Counted from the stretch's first letter, positions 13,433 to 23,638 are shown. The stretch is DNA of 64,000 nucleotides from Sterolibacterium denitrificans (GCF_900174485.1 NZ_LT837803.1:1751305-1815304); one strand, 5' to 3'. Numbers and translations: made by a program. Notes: generated by a model from the sequence alone, not told the origin.

Positions 13433-15661
13433 TCAGTGCAATTCGGCCGAATGACTCGGGTTGCGCGTCATCAGGGCCGTGAAGCCCTCGGCATTCAGCG
13501 GCCGGCTGAAATGATGGCCCTGGCTTTCATCGCAGAGATTGGCTTGCAGGAACAGGTGCTGCTCGCGCGTTTCCACGCCTTCGGCGACGACGCGGTAGTT
13601 GAGGCTCTTGCCCATGCTGATGACGGCACTGACGATGGCCGCATCGGCGGGATCCTTGGTCATGCACTGCACGAAGGATCGGTCGATTTTCAGGCTGTCG
13701 ATAGGGAAGCGCTTCAATTGGCGGAGGCTGGAATGGCCCGTGCCGAAATCGTCGATGGCAATATTGACGCCGAGTTCCTTGAGTTCCGACAGTCTGGACT
13801 GGGCATGCTCGAGATCGGCCATCAGCGCCGCTTCCTTGAGTTCGATTTCCAGATATTCGGCCGCCATGCCGGTTTCGGCAAGCGCGTCGCGAACGTCGTT
13901 GACGAAGTTGCGCGAGCGGAATTCCGGCGTGGAAATATTGACGGCAACGCGCCCGACATCCAGGCCGGCATTCTGCCAGTTCTGCATTTGCCGGCAGGCT
14001 TCGCGCAGCACCCATTGTCCGATCTGCTGCATGAGCCCGCATTCCTCGGCGACCGGCACGAACAGCGCCGGTGAAATCAGTCCCCGCTCGGGATGATTCC
14101 AGCGCACCAGCGCCTCGGCGCCGGTGATGGCGCCATTTTCGAGATCGATCTTGGGCTGGTAGTGAAGAATGAACTGGCGTTTTTTCAGGGCATTGCGCAG
14201 CGTGTCTTCCAGCGATTGGCGCTGTACCAGACGCTCATTCATCGTCTGGCGGAAAAACTGGAAATTGGCGCGTCCACCGGCCTTGGCGTGATACATCGCG
14301 AGATCGGCGCTGCGAATGAGGGCTTCGGTATCCTTGCCGTCATCCGGATAAAGGCTGATGCCGATACTCGAGGTGATATAGATCTGGTGGCTGTCGATGG
14401 CGATCGGCCTGGATAGTGCGTTGAGGATTTTTTCCGCGCAGATCGCCGCGTCGTGGGATTGCTCGATTTCCGTGAGCAGGATGACGAATTCGTCGCCGCC
14501 CTGGCGGCTCACCGTATCCGAGTAGCGCACGCAGGTCAGCAGGCGGTCGGCGATCACTTGCAGCAGCTTGTCGCCGATTGGATGGCCGAGCGAATCGTTG
14601 ATGTTCTTGAAACGATCGACATCCATGTAAAGCAGGGCGGCCTTGCGCGAGTAGCGGCCGGCCAGGGTGACGGCCTGGGCCAGCCGGTCGTGCATCAGGG
14701 AACGGTTGGGCAGGCCGGTCAATGCGTCATGCTGCGCTAGGTAGGCCATTTTCATGGCCATGCCCTGCGTATCGCCGACGTCGCGAAACACCAGCAGGCT
14801 GCCCGTCGTTTGGCCGGCGGGATCGCGAAACTGGGTGAGCGCATCCTCGATGCTGAATTCCCCGTTGTCGCGATGCAGCAGGATGGCGCTCGTGCCAAAG
14901 CCGCTGGAACGGTTTTCCCTCAGCATCCTGTCGAGCGTGGATTCGACGGGCTGACGGGTTTTGCCGTCGATCGTGCGGTAGATGTCGGCCAAGGGACGGT
15001 CGAGCGCTTCGTGCAGCGGCCAGCCGGAGAGTTTTTCGGCCACGGCATTCATGTGCGTGATCCGGCCTTCGGCATCCAGCGCGATGATGCCGTCGCTGGC
15101 CGAGGCAAGCACGGCATGAAAGCGCTGGCGCTCGGTCTGGAGTTCTGCCTCGGTCTGCTTCAGGGAGCGGATCAGCAGCTTGCGTTCTATGGCGTTGTGC
15201 AGCGTATGGAACAGCCAGCTGGCGTTGCCGAGGTTGCCATTGCGCAGCAGCGTGCGTGGCAGGTAGGCCTGGGCGCCACGGCGCAGCGCCTGGCGTTCGA
15301 GCACCGGATCGTCGGCGTCGCCCAGCAGCAGCACGGGAAGCTCGGGAGCGGCCGCGGTGATTCTGTCGAATGCTTCGATATCGCAGTGGTCGGTGTGCGT
15401 GAGTCCGAGCAGGATGGCGCTGTAGGGGAGATCGCCGATGGTGCCGTCGGCTGCGTCGATCAGTGGTTCGAGTGGTGCGGGCGATTCGAGCGGTTCGGTG
15501 TTTCCCGCCAGTTGACGCAGAGCGCCGTCCAGCGTCGGCGCCCAGACGAGATGGAACGACCCATGGGTGTCGCGGCCGCTGGCGGCAAGCGCGTCGTTGA
15601 TGCGGGTGGCGACCGACGGGTCGTCTTCGATCAGCAGGAGACGGGTCGTTGTGTTCTTCAT
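13433..15661 (-). CDS. Receiver-like/PAS/GGDEF/EAL c-di-GMP signalling protein
   Basis: Cytoplasmic c-di-GMP enzyme (742 aa). Order: degenerate response-regulator receiver (about 1-170), PAS (about 180-300), GGDEF (about 310-470), EAL (about 480-735). The cyclase signature GGDEF is intact at 388-392, preceded five residues earlier by a product-inhibition RxxD (RYSD). The phosphodiesterase motifs EALVRW (516), ELKE, IDDFGTGHSSL and VVAEGVET are intact, so both activities are possible. The receiver keeps the acidic pair (IEDD), but the usual phosphorylated Asp is Gly86 (AILLGL) and the usual Lys region reads YLPRTL, so phosphorelay is unlikely. The start ATG 15661 begins MKNTTTRLLLIEDD, although the frame opens earlier. 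No partner kinase is adjacent. Confidence 0.92.
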   Translation of the reverse strand: MKNTTTRLLLIEDDPSVATRINDALAASGRDTHGSFHLVWAPTLDGALRQLAGNTEPLESPAPLEPLIDAADGTIGDLPYSAILLGLTHTDHCDIEAFDRITAAAPELPVLLLGDADDPVLERQALRRGAQAYLPRTLLRNGNLGNASWLFHTLHNAIERKLLIRSLKQTEAELQTERQRFHAVLASASDGIIALDAEGRITHMNAVAEKLSGWPLHEALDRPLADIYRTIDGKTRQPVESTLDRMLRENRSSGFGTSAILLHRDNGEFSIEDALTQFRDPAGQTTGSLLVFRDVGDTQGMAMKMAYLAQHDALTGLPNRSLMHDRLAQAVTLAGRYSRKAALLYMDVDRFKNINDSLGHPIGDKLLQVIADRLLTCVRYSDTVSRQGGDEFVILLTEIEQSHDAAICAEKILNALSRPIAIDSHQIYITSSIGISLYPDDGKDTEALIRSADLAMYHAKAGGRANFQFFRQTMNERLVQRQSLEDTLRNALKKRQFILHYQPKIDLENGAITGAEALVRWNHPERGLISPALFVPVAEECGLMQQIGQWVLREACRQMQNWQNAGLDVGRVAVNISTPEFRSRNFVNDVRDALAETGMAAEYLEIELKEAALMADLEHAQSRLSELKELGVNIAIDDFGTGHSSLRQLKRFPIDSLKIDRSFVQCMTKDPADAAIVSAVISMGKSLNYRVVAEGVETREQHLFLQANLCDESQGHHFSRPLNAEGFTALMTRNPSHSAELH

Positions 15662-16124
15662 GCCTGCGCGGAGCTCGGGACGGGCATCATCATGGCGTTG
15701 CGGCGTTATGTGGACGGCAAGCAACAGCGCTGCCGACGGGAGAGGTCAAGCAAACTGATTGATCATCCCAGAATAATATAGCTTATCCAATAATGCAATC
15801 GGCAATTCACATGCCGCCTGGTTGCTGGATAGTTGTCTATAAACAGAATCTTGCCTAAGCCTGTGTGGCACAAAGCGAAAACCGGGGCGCAAAAGGCCGG
15901 TCGGGGCAGGGCCGGTATTCCCCGTATTCCGGAGGTCGAAGCGAAGGTGCGAGTCGCCGGGGTTCGGCGCGGACTGGGTGTTTAAAACATTGACGGAGTG
16001 ATGTTTTATGGAAAAAAGTCCATCCGGAGCGACCCGGAAGGAGGCAAATTGGAGCATAATTCGCGGCTTTCGCAGTCCGGTTTTTGTGTAGTTGCTTTTT
16101 TCATGTACGTATGAGGATGCTGAC
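15662..16124. other. Gene-poor stretch between the divergent GGDEF-EAL gene and etfBA
   Basis: No convincing gene, RNA or strong promoter pair is visible. An AT-rich patch at 15760-15800 probably holds the minus-strand promoter of the GGDEF-EAL gene, and a CATAAT at 16055-16060 may be a -10 element for etfB without a good -35. A 37-codon frame from ATG 16001 ends just before etfB but has no clear coding character. Confidence 0.5.
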
Positions 16125-16874
16125 TTGAAGATACTAGTCCCCGTAAAGCGCGTGGTGGATTTCAACGTCAAGGTGCGCGTCAAGGCTGACGGCACGGGTG
16201 TTGATCTGGCCAACGTCAAGATGTCCGTCAACCCCTTCGATGAAATCGCCATCGAAGAAGCCGTGCGCCTCAAGGAAGCCGGCATCGCCACCGAAGTCAT
16301 CGCCGTCAGCTGCGGCGTGGCCGCCTGCCAGGAAACCCTGCGCACGGCCATGGCCATCGGCGCCGATCGCGGCATCCTGGTCGAGTCCGACGCCGACCTG
16401 CAACCGCTGGCGGTTGCCAAGCTGATCAAGGCCGTGGCCGACAAGGAGCAGCCGCAACTGGTGATCTTCGGCAAGCAGGCCATCGACGACGACTCCAACC
16501 AGACCGGGCAAATGTTCGCCGCGCTGGCGGGTTGGGCGCAGGCCACCTTCGCTTCGAAAGTGGTGATCGCCGATGGCAAGGCCACGGTGACGCGCGAAGT
16601 CGACGGCGGTTCCGAAACGCTGGAACTCAAGCTGCCGGCGGTGGTGACCACCGACCTGCGCTTGAACGAGCCGCGCTACGCCACGCTGCCCAACATCATG
16701 AAGGCCAAGAAGAAGCCGCTCGATACGCTCAAGCCGGCCGATCTGGGCGTCGATGTGACGCCGCGTCTGACCACCCTGAAAGTGGCCGAGCCCGCCAAGC
16801 GCGGTGCCGGCGTGAAAGTGGCCGACGTCAAGGAACTGGTCAACAAACTCAAGAATGAAGCGAAGGTGATCTGA
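16125..16874 (+). CDS. etfB: Electron transfer flavoprotein beta subunit
   Basis: AMP-binding beta subunit of ETF (249 aa, normal length), which accepts electrons from acyl-CoA dehydrogenases. The conserved opening [18 protein letters not shown] fixes the start at a TTG codon (16125) with GAGG eight bases upstream; an earlier in-frame TTG at 16092 would add residues not seen in the family. The ETF beta signature and [14 protein letters not shown] are present. The stop overlaps the start of etfA by one base, indicating translational coupling. Confidence 0.95.
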   Translation: MKILVPVKRVVDFNVKVRVKADGTGVDLANVKMSVNPFDEIAIEEAVRLKEAGIATEVIAVSCGVAACQETLRTAMAIGADRGILVESDADLQPLAVAKLIKAVADKEQPQLVIFGKQAIDDDSNQTGQMFAALAGWAQATFASKVVIADGKATVTREVDGGSETLELKLPAVVTTDLRLNEPRYATLPNIMKAKKKPLDTLKPADLGVDVTPRLTTLKVAEPAKRGAGVKVADVKELVNKLKNEAKVI

Positions 16875-17809
16875 TGGCTATTCTCGTTATTGCTGAACAC
16901 AACAATGCCGCGATCAATGGCGCAACGCTGAATACCGTTGCCGCTGCCCAGAAGATCGGCGGCGAGGTGCATGTGCTGGTCGCCGGCGCCGGTTGCGGCG
17001 ACGCGGCCGCAGCCGCTGCCAGGATTGCCGGCGTGGCCAAGGTCAAGGTTGCCGACAACGCCATCTACGCCGAACAGACGGCCGAGAACGTCGCCGCCCT
17101 GGTGGTGGCCAATGCCGCCGGCTACAGCCACATCCTGGCGCCGGCCACGGTGACCGGCAAGAACATGCTGCCGCGCGTGGCGGCCCTGCTGGATGTCGCG
17201 CAGATCTCGGAAATCACCGCAGTCGAATCCGCTGACACCTTCGTTCGCCCGACCTACGCCGGCAATGCCATGGCCACGGTGAAGAGCGCGGATGCGGTCA
17301 AGGTCATCACCGTGCGCACCACCGGTTTCGATGCCGTCGCTGCCGAAGGCGGCAGTGCCGCGGTCGAGGCGATTGCCGCTGCCGCCGACTCGGGCCTGAG
17401 CAAGGTCGTCGGTCGTGAAATCGTCAAGAGCGCCCGTCCGGAACTGGGCGCGGCCAAGATCGTCGTTTCCGGCGGTCGCGGCATGGGTTCGGCCGAGAAC
17501 TACAAGAGCGTGCTGGAGCCGCTGGCCGACAAGCTCAACGCCGCGCTGGGCGCTTCGCGTGCCGCCGTCGATGCCGGCTACGTGCCCAACGACTATCAGG
17601 TCGGCCAGACCGGCAAGATCGTCGCGCCGCAGCTCTACATCGCCGTCGGCATTTCCGGCGCCATCCAGCATCTGGCCGGGATGAAGGACAGCAAGGTGAT
17701 CGTCGCCATCAACAAGGATCCCGATGCGCCGATCTTCCAGGTCGCCGACTACGGTCTGGTGGCCGATCTGTTCACTGCCGTGCCGGAACTGCTGGCTGAA
17801 ATCGGTTGA
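16874..17809 (+). CDS. etfA: Electron transfer flavoprotein alpha subunit
   Basis: FAD-binding alpha subunit of ETF (311 aa). The N-terminal half resembles EtfB; the C-terminal FAD domain carries the family signature from [19 protein letters not shown] through [16 protein letters not shown]. It overlaps etfB by one base. Together the pair carries electrons from the acyl-CoA dehydrogenase encoded downstream to the ETF-quinone oxidoreductase at 19972-21600. A strong hairpin terminator follows. Confidence 0.96.
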   Translation: MAILVIAEHNNAAINGATLNTVAAAQKIGGEVHVLVAGAGCGDAAAAAARIAGVAKVKVADNAIYAEQTAENVAALVVANAAGYSHILAPATVTGKNMLPRVAALLDVAQISEITAVESADTFVRPTYAGNAMATVKSADAVKVITVRTTGFDAVAAEGGSAAVEAIAAAADSGLSKVVGREIVKSARPELGAAKIVVSGGRGMGSAENYKSVLEPLADKLNAALGASRAAVDAGYVPNDYQVGQTGKIVAPQLYIAVGISGAIQHLAGMKDSKVIVAINKDPDAPIFQVADYGLVADLFTAVPELLAEIG

Positions 17810-17865
17810 TGCACCAAGGCAGAACGTCTGCCACGGGCAGGCGCGGATGCCCATGAGCCGCAAGA

Positions 17866-17906
17866 AAAACCGGGAGTGAGCCGCAAGGCCGCTCCCGGTT
17901 TTCTCT
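17866..17906 (+). terminator. Rho-independent terminator of etfBA
   Basis: Perfect 11-bp stem (AAAACCGGGAG at 17866-17876 with CTCCCGGTTTT at 17892-17902), a 15-base loop and a T-rich tail (TTTTCTCTTG). Confidence 0.85.
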
Positions 17907-18062
17907 TGTTCGACCCGCAGTTTTCGCTGTCCTTGATGTCCGCTTGGTCGTCATGGGCTGCATGCTATGCTCTGCGGCTCGACTGCGTCACACGACACGC
18001 ACACACAATACGCAACACACAATAACGCAGCGCCATACGGAAAGCGGAAAGGAAGAAGAAAC

Positions 18063-19874
18063 ATGGCCGAGTATCTCGCTCCCCTGAAAGACATGCACTT
18101 CGTGCTGAACGAGCTTGCCGATCTCGAAGGCATTGCGCGCCTGCCGGGTTATGAGGAATTTGGCGGCGACATGGCCGAAGCGGTGCTCGATGAATCGGCG
18201 AAATTCTCCAGCGGCGTGCTCTCGCCGCTGAACGTCAGTGGCGATCGCGCACGCATCCGCTGGGAGGCCGAGGAGGGTGGACGGGTACGCATGGCGGCCG
18301 GCTTCCGGGAGGCTTATCAGCAGTTCATCGACGCCGGCTGGAATGGCTATTCCGCCGATCCGGAATATGGCGGGCAGGGCTTGCCCAAGCTGCTCGGTGC
18401 CGCCGTGCAGGAAATGTGGATGGCGGCGAATCTGTCGTTTTCCCTCTGTCCGCTGCTGACCTCCGGGGCCATCGAGGCGCTGGAGCTGAGCGGTTCGGAA
18501 GCGCAGAAGGCATGCTATTTGCCCAACATGGTGCAAGGGCGCTGGACTGGCACCATGAACCTCACCGAGCCGCAGGCAGGCTCCGATCTGGCGGCGATAC
18601 GCGCGCGCGCCGTGCCGCAGGCGGATGGTACCTACCGCATCTTCGGCCAGAAGATATTCATCACTTACGGCGACCATGACATGAGCGAGAACATCGTTCA
18701 TCTGGTGCTCGCCCGCACGCCCGACGCGCCGCCGGGGGTGAAAGGCATTTCCCTGTTCGTGGTGCCGAAGTTCCTCGTCAATGCCGACGGCTCGCTGGGC
18801 GCGCGCAACGATGCCTATTGCGTTTCCGTCGAGCACAAGCTGGGCATCCATGCCTGTCCGACCTGCGTGATGGCGTTTGGCGATGCCGGCAATTTTGGCG
18901 GCGGCGCCATCGGCACGCTGGTGGGCGAGGAAAACGCCGGCCTCAAATACATGTTCATCATGATGAATGCGGCGCGTTTTTCCGTTGGCCTGGAAGGTCT
19001 GGGGATTGCCGAGCGCGCTTACCAGCATGCCCTGGCCTATGCCAGGGAGCGCGTGCAGGGGCGCGACATCAGCGGCCGTCTGCCGGGAAATGTGAGCATC
19101 AGCAAGCATCCCGACGTGCGCCGCATGCTGATGCTGATGAAGTCGCAGACCGAGGCGATGCGCGCGCTGGCCTACAGCGTCGCCGCGCACCACGACGCCG
19201 CGCTGCGCCATCCCGATGCCGAGGCGCGCGCGCAGAGCCAGGCTCACGTCGACCTGATGATTCCGGTCGTCAAGGGCTGGCTTACCGAGACCGCCAACGA
19301 GATCGCCTACCTGGGCGTGCAGGTGCATGGCGGCATGGGCTTCATCGAGGAAACGGGTGCCGCGCAGTATATGCGCGATGCGCGCATCACCACGATCTAC
19401 GAAGGCACCACGGGCATCCAGGCCAACGACCTGATCGGCCGCAAGATCGCCCGCGAAGGCGGCGCCACGGTCAAGACCGTCATCGCGCAGATGCGCGCTA
19501 CCGAGGCCGAACTGAAGCAGGCCGGCGGCCAGATCAAGGCCATCGGCGAAGCACTCGGCAAGGGGATCGCCGCCGTCGAGGAGTGCGTTGCCCATATCCT
19601 CGCCGGCTATGGCGACGACACCGCCACGGTTTCGGTCGGCGCCGTGCCCTTCCTCAGGCTGATGGGCATCGTCTGCGGCGGCTGGCAGATGGGTCGCGCC
19701 GCGCTCGTCGCGCAGGCCAGGATTGCGGCCGGCGACGGCGATGCTTTTTATCCGGCGAAGATCGTTACCGCGCGCTTCTACGCCGATCACCTGTTGGCGC
19801 AAGCCGCGGGCCTCGCGCAGACCGTCGTGCAGGGCGGGGCATCGGCGCTGGAAATCGCGGAGGAGATGCTTTGA
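18063..19874 (+). CDS. Acyl-CoA dehydrogenase (long, ~600-residue DmdC/FadE-like type)
   Basis: FAD-dependent acyl-CoA dehydrogenase (603 aa), about 200 residues longer than the short-chain enzymes because of a C-terminal extension. Visible are the FAD/substrate segment MNLTEPQAGSDL, GQKIFITYGDHDM, the helical core (GVQVHGGMGFIEETGAAQYMRDARITTIYEGTTGIQ region) and a terminal ACAD-C domain. The start ATG 18063 follows GGAAGAAG; the upstream frame is not coding-like. Chain-length preference cannot be read from sequence; members of this class include 3-methylmercaptopropionyl-CoA and long-chain dehydrogenases. Its neighbours etfBA and ETF-QO complete the electron path to quinone. Confidence 0.9.
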   Translation: MAEYLAPLKDMHFVLNELADLEGIARLPGYEEFGGDMAEAVLDESAKFSSGVLSPLNVSGDRARIRWEAEEGGRVRMAAGFREAYQQFIDAGWNGYSADPEYGGQGLPKLLGAAVQEMWMAANLSFSLCPLLTSGAIEALELSGSEAQKACYLPNMVQGRWTGTMNLTEPQAGSDLAAIRARAVPQADGTYRIFGQKIFITYGDHDMSENIVHLVLARTPDAPPGVKGISLFVVPKFLVNADGSLGARNDAYCVSVEHKLGIHACPTCVMAFGDAGNFGGGAIGTLVGEENAGLKYMFIMMNAARFSVGLEGLGIAERAYQHALAYARERVQGRDISGRLPGNVSISKHPDVRRMLMLMKSQTEAMRALAYSVAAHHDAALRHPDAEARAQSQAHVDLMIPVVKGWLTETANEIAYLGVQVHGGMGFIEETGAAQYMRDARITTIYEGTTGIQANDLIGRKIAREGGATVKTVIAQMRATEAELKQAGGQIKAIGEALGKGIAAVEECVAHILAGYGDDTATVSVGAVPFLRLMGIVCGGWQMGRAALVAQARIAAGDGDAFYPAKIVTARFYADHLLAQAAGLAQTVVQGGASALEIAEEML

Positions 19875-19907
19875 TGCCTGGGTTTGCGGCAACAGAGCGG
19901 GGGACTC

Positions 19908-19935
19908 GTAGGGGCGGGTTTTAAACCGCCCCTAC
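19908..19935. terminator. Bidirectional hairpin between convergent genes
   Basis: Perfect 10-bp stem GTAGGGGCGG / CCGCCCCTAC with the loop GTTTTAAA. It lies between the ends of the acyl-CoA dehydrogenase gene and the oppositely oriented ETF-QO gene. It lacks a long T run, so it may be a short dispersed palindrome that also ends transcription. Confidence 0.55.
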
Positions 19936-19971
19936 GCTCAGAGGGGCCGGAGGGACTTATAGGCTGGCCGC

Positions 19972-21600
19972 CTACATTCCCGGATACACCGGCCCTTCGC
20001 CGCCTTGCGGCACCATCCAGTTGATGTTCTGGGTGGGATCCTTGATGTCGCAGGTCTTGCAGTGCAGGCAGTTCTGCGCGTTGATCTGCAGGCGCGGGTT
20101 GCCGGTGTCGTCCTTGAGGACTTCATACACGCCTGCCGGGCAGTAGCGCTGCTCGGGCGCATCGTAAAGCGGCAGGTTGATTTTCATCGGCACTGCCGGG
20201 TCCTTCAGTTGCAGGTGGCAGGGCTCATCTTCCTCGTGATTGGTGTTGGAGAGGAACACCGAGGAGAGGCGATCGAAGCTGATCACGCCGTCGGGCTTCG
20301 GGTAGTCGATGGGCGCGCACTCGGCAGCCTTCTTCAGCTTGAGGTGATCGGCCGTGTGGTGCAGCGTCCAGGGCGCCTTGCCGCGGAACACCACCTGGTC
20401 GAGGCCGACCATCAGCGTGCCCATGTAGAGGCCCTTGCTCATCCACGGCTTGAAGTTGCGCGCCCGGTGCAGTTCTTCGTAGAGCCAGCTTTCGCGGAAT
20501 TTCTGCGGATAGCTGGTGAGTTCATCCGCGCTGCGGCCGGCGGCCAGCGCATCGGCCACCGCTTCGGCGGCCATCATGCCGCTCTTGAGGGCGGCATGGC
20601 TGCCCTTGATGCGTGAGACGTTGAGGAAGCCGGCGTCGTCGCCGAGCAGCGCGCCGCCCGGGAAGATCAGCTTGGGCAGCGCCTGCAGGCCGCCGGCCGA
20701 GATGGCGCGGGCGCCGTAGGAGATGCGCTTGCCGCCTTCGAGCATGGCGCGAATCTGCGGGTGGGTCTTGTAACGCTGGAATTCCTCGAACGGCGAGAGG
20801 TGCGGATTGCTGTAGCCGAGGCCGACGACGTAGCCGATCGAGACGAGATTGTCGCCGTAGTGATAGCAGAACGAGCCGCCGTAGGTGTCGTTCGGCAGCG
20901 GCCAGCCGGCCGTGTGCATGGCCATGCCCTTGACGTGCTTGTCGGGCTGGATTTCCCAGAGTTCCTTGATGCCGATGCCGTAGACCTGTGGGTCGGCGCC
21001 GTTGCGCAGGTTGAACTTCTGTTCGAGCTGCTTGCCCAGATGGCCGCGGCAGCCTTCGGCGAACAGGGTGTATTTGGCGTGCAGTTCCATGCCGGGCTGA
21101 AAGGCCGGGCCGGGCTGGCCATCCTTGCCCACGCCCATGTCGCCGGTGACCACGCCCTTGACACTGCCGTCGTCGTTGTAGAGCACGCCGGCGCCGGCGA
21201 AGCCGGGGTAGATTTCCACGCCCAGCGCTTCGGCCTGCTGGCCGAGCCAGCGGCAGACGTTGCCCAGGCTGATGATGTAGTTGCCGTGGTTCTGGAAGCA
21301 CTCGGGCAGCATGAAGCCGGGTACCTGGAAGCTGCCGGCCGCCGACAGGAAGACGAAGCGGTCTTCGGTCACCGGCGTGTCGAGCGGGGCGCCCTGGGCC
21401 TGCCAGTCGGGGAGCAGTTCGGTCAGGGCCTGTGGATCCATGATGGCGCCGGAGAGGATGTGGGCGCCGATTTCCGAGCCCTTCTCGATCAGGCAGACGT
21501 TGAGTTCGGCATTGAGCTGCTTGAGGCGGATCGCCGCGGCGAGGCCGGCAGGGCCGCCGCCGACGATCAGCACATCGAATTCCATGACATCGCGTTCCAT
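19972..21600 (-). CDS. Electron transfer flavoprotein-ubiquinone oxidoreductase
   Basis: Membrane-associated flavoprotein (542 aa) that oxidises reduced ETF and reduces ubiquinone. The FAD motif [18 protein letters not shown] is at the N-terminus; the quinone and FAD domains follow (HILSGAIMDPQAL, GDDAGFLNVSRIKGSHAALKSG). The C-terminal ferredoxin-like domain holds four cysteines for the 4Fe-4S cluster (CPAGVYEV, then NCLHCKTCDIKDPTQNI). ATG 21600 after AGGGAAA is chosen; the open frame further upstream has no family similarity. It forms a functional set with the nearby etfBA and acyl-CoA dehydrogenase. Confidence 0.95.
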   Translation of the reverse strand: MERDVMEFDVLIVGGGPAGLAAAIRLKQLNAELNVCLIEKGSEIGAHILSGAIMDPQALTELLPDWQAQGAPLDTPVTEDRFVFLSAAGSFQVPGFMLPECFQNHGNYIISLGNVCRWLGQQAEALGVEIYPGFAGAGVLYNDDGSVKGVVTGDMGVGKDGQPGPAFQPGMELHAKYTLFAEGCRGHLGKQLEQKFNLRNGADPQVYGIGIKELWEIQPDKHVKGMAMHTAGWPLPNDTYGGSFCYHYGDNLVSIGYVVGLGYSNPHLSPFEEFQRYKTHPQIRAMLEGGKRISYGARAISAGGLQALPKLIFPGGALLGDDAGFLNVSRIKGSHAALKSGMMAAEAVADALAAGRSADELTSYPQKFRESWLYEELHRARNFKPWMSKGLYMGTLMVGLDQVVFRGKAPWTLHHTADHLKLKKAAECAPIDYPKPDGVISFDRLSSVFLSNTNHEEDEPCHLQLKDPAVPMKINLPLYDAPEQRYCPAGVYEVLKDDTGNPRLQINAQNCLHCKTCDIKDPTQNINWMVPQGGEGPVYPGM

Positions 21601-21869
21601 GAAATTTCCCTTGTTTTGTGAAACGGCGGTTGCAGGTTGCAGCGCCGCCGTTCGGGTGGTTTGACCATTGCCCGGCGTCAGCCGAAGCAAGCATGGATGG
21701 AGCCATGCATTATAAGTCAATTCGATATGCTGGACTGTGATGGTGGGCCATGCCGGCGCATTCTTTGCATTCTTCACTTATCATCGCGAGTCTGCGGCCA
21801 TGCTGCCGGGAATGACTGCCTGTCCGGTGCAGGAAGTCAGCAACGAGAACGACGAGCGACGGAATTGAC

Positions 21870-22880
21870 ATGATATTGGTGACGGGCGGCGCGGGCTATA
21901 TCGGTTCGCATACGGTGGTGGAGTTGCTGGCGGCGGGCCATGAGGTGCTGATCGTCGACAATCACTCCAACAGCAAGGCATCGGTTATCGAACGCATTGG
22001 CCGCATTGCGGGGCGCGTGCCGCTGCATGTCGCGGCGGATGTCCGCGATCGCCGGGCGATGCGTGGCTTGTTCGAGGCCTATCCGGTCTCGGCGGTGATT
22101 CATTTCGCCGGGCTCAAGGCGGTGGGCGAGTCGGTCGTCCAGCCCTTGCGCTATTACGACAACAACGTGGCCGGCAGCCTGGTGCTGTTCGAGTGCATGG
22201 CCGAGGCGGGGGTGCGCACGCTGGTGTTTTCCTCTTCGGCGACGGTGTATGGCGATCCGCGCAGCGTGCCCATCCGTGAGGACTTTCCGCTGTCGGCGAC
22301 GAATCCCTACGGACGCAGCAAGCTGATGATCGAGGAGATGCTGCGGGATCTCGCCAGATCCGATGTCCGCTGGCGCATCGCGCTGCTGCGCTACTTCAAC
22401 CCCGTCGGGGCGCATGCTTCGGGCATGATCGGGGAGGATCCCACAGGGATTCCGAACAACCTGATGCCGTATGTGGCCCAGGTCGCCGCCGGCAGGTTGC
22501 GCGAGCTTTCGGTGTATGGCGACGACTATCCGACGCCGGATGGCACCGGCATACGCGATTACATCCATGTCGTCGATCTGGCAAAAGGGCATCTGGCCGC
22601 CCTGGCGGCGCTGCCGCGGCACGATGCGCCGCTGGTGGTGAATCTCGGTACCGGCCGGGGCTGCAGCGTGCTGGAGATGTTGCGCGCTTTCGAGCGGGCC
22701 AGCGGACGCGCGATTCCCCATCGCATCGTGGCGCGCCGGCCGGGCGACGTCGCGCAGTGCTATGCGGATCCCGGCCGCGCACGTGAATTGCTTGGCTGGT
22801 CGGCCCGCCTGGACATCGACGACATGTGCCGCGATACCTGGCGCTGGCAGCAATGGATGGCCGGACAATCGCTCGAATGA
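21870..22880 (+). CDS. galE: UDP-glucose 4-epimerase
   Basis: Extended short-chain dehydrogenase (336 aa) that interconverts UDP-glucose and UDP-galactose. The NAD-binding motif TGGAGYIGSH opens the protein. The catalytic residues are in FSSSATVYGDP and the Tyr-x3-Lys of NPYGRSK, and the substrate segment is RYFNPVGAHASGMIGEDP. It stands alone, divergent from the ETF-QO gene and convergent with bpt. Its sugar probably feeds surface polysaccharide, but no glycosyltransferase lies nearby, and a related UDP-hexose epimerase activity cannot be excluded. Confidence 0.93.
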   Translation: MILVTGGAGYIGSHTVVELLAAGHEVLIVDNHSNSKASVIERIGRIAGRVPLHVAADVRDRRAMRGLFEAYPVSAVIHFAGLKAVGESVVQPLRYYDNNVAGSLVLFECMAEAGVRTLVFSSSATVYGDPRSVPIREDFPLSATNPYGRSKLMIEEMLRDLARSDVRWRIALLRYFNPVGAHASGMIGEDPTGIPNNLMPYVAQVAAGRLRELSVYGDDYPTPDGTGIRDYIHVVDLAKGHLAALAALPRHDAPLVVNLGTGRGCSVLEMLRAFERASGRAIPHRIVARRPGDVAQCYADPGRARELLGWSARLDIDDMCRDTWRWQQWMAGQSLE

Positions 22881-22894
22881 GCGTTGCTTGCTGA

Positions 22895-23638
22895 TCACTC
22901 TTCCTTGGGCTGTTCGGTCCATTGGCCGCCGATGAGCATTTCCAGCGGCTGGAAGTTGGACTTGTAGGCCATCTTGGGACTGTCCTCGATCCAGTAGCCG
23001 AGATAGACGTACTGCAGTCCCATGTGCGCGCACTGGGCGATCTGCCAGAGGATGCCGTAGGTGCCCAGGCTGGCTTGCGGCAGGTCCGGATCGTAGAAGG
23101 TGTAGACGGATGAAAGGCCGTCCGGCAGCAGATCGATGATGCTGATCATACGCAAGGTGCTGCCTTCGGCCTCGCCGTCACGGAATTCGATCAGGCGGCT
23201 GTCGACATGGCTTTGCAGCAGAAACTGCGCGTACTGGTTGCGGCTGTCGAGGTCCATGCCGCCGCCGCTGTGGCGGCTTTGCTGGTAGCGCTGGTAGAGG
23301 GCGTAATGCTCCTCGCGAAACACCAGGGAGCGTTGCGTGGCGACCAGATTGCTGTTGCGTGCCAGGGCGCGGCGCTGGCTGCGCGTCGGCACGAAGCGGG
23401 CGACCGGCAGGCGCACCGGTATGCAGGCCCGGCAGGCGTCGCAGAAAGGGCGATAGGTGAATGAGCCGCTGCGCCGGAAACCGGCGCGCACCAGTTCGCT
23501 ATAGAGGGTCTGGTCGATCAGGTGGTTGGGCGTGGCAACCTGCGAGCGCGCGATACGGTTGGGCAGGTAGGAGCAACCGTAGGGCGCGGTGGTGTAGAAC
23601 TGCAGTTGCGAGAAATGGGGTTCGTGAAGCTTGCTCAT
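22895..23638 (-). CDS. bpt: Aspartate/glutamate leucyl-tRNA-protein transferase
   Basis: Bacterial homologue (247 aa) of the ATE1 arginyltransferases. In bacteria it adds leucine to proteins with N-terminal Asp or Glu, marking them for ClpS/ClpAP. The family opening [20 protein letters not shown] and the cysteine cluster [15 protein letters not shown] are visible, as are the C-terminal [22 protein letters not shown] residues. Its start overlaps the end of aat by four bases, so the two N-degron transferases are translationally coupled. Confidence 0.93.
   Translation of the reverse strand: MSKLHEPHFSQLQFYTTAPYGCSYLPNRIARSQVATPNHLIDQTLYSELVRAGFRRSGSFTYRPFCDACRACIPVRLPVARFVPTRSQRRALARNSNLVATQRSLVFREEHYALYQRYQQSRHSGGGMDLDSRNQYAQFLLQSHVDSRLIEFRDGEAEGSTLRMISIIDLLPDGLSSVYTFYDPDLPQASLGTYGILWQIAQCAHMGLQYVYLGYWIEDSPKMAYKSNFQPLEMLIGGQWTEQPKEE

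Noticed and set aside
15880-15960. Possible riboswitch (c-di-GMP type) near the GGDEF-EAL gene
   Set aside because: GGGCGCAAAAG and GC-rich dyads are present, but the conserved core and stems of the class cannot be laid out.
16001-16114. 37-codon frame just before etfB
   Set aside because: No coding signature and poor ribosome site; its stop lies in the etfB ribosome-binding region by chance.
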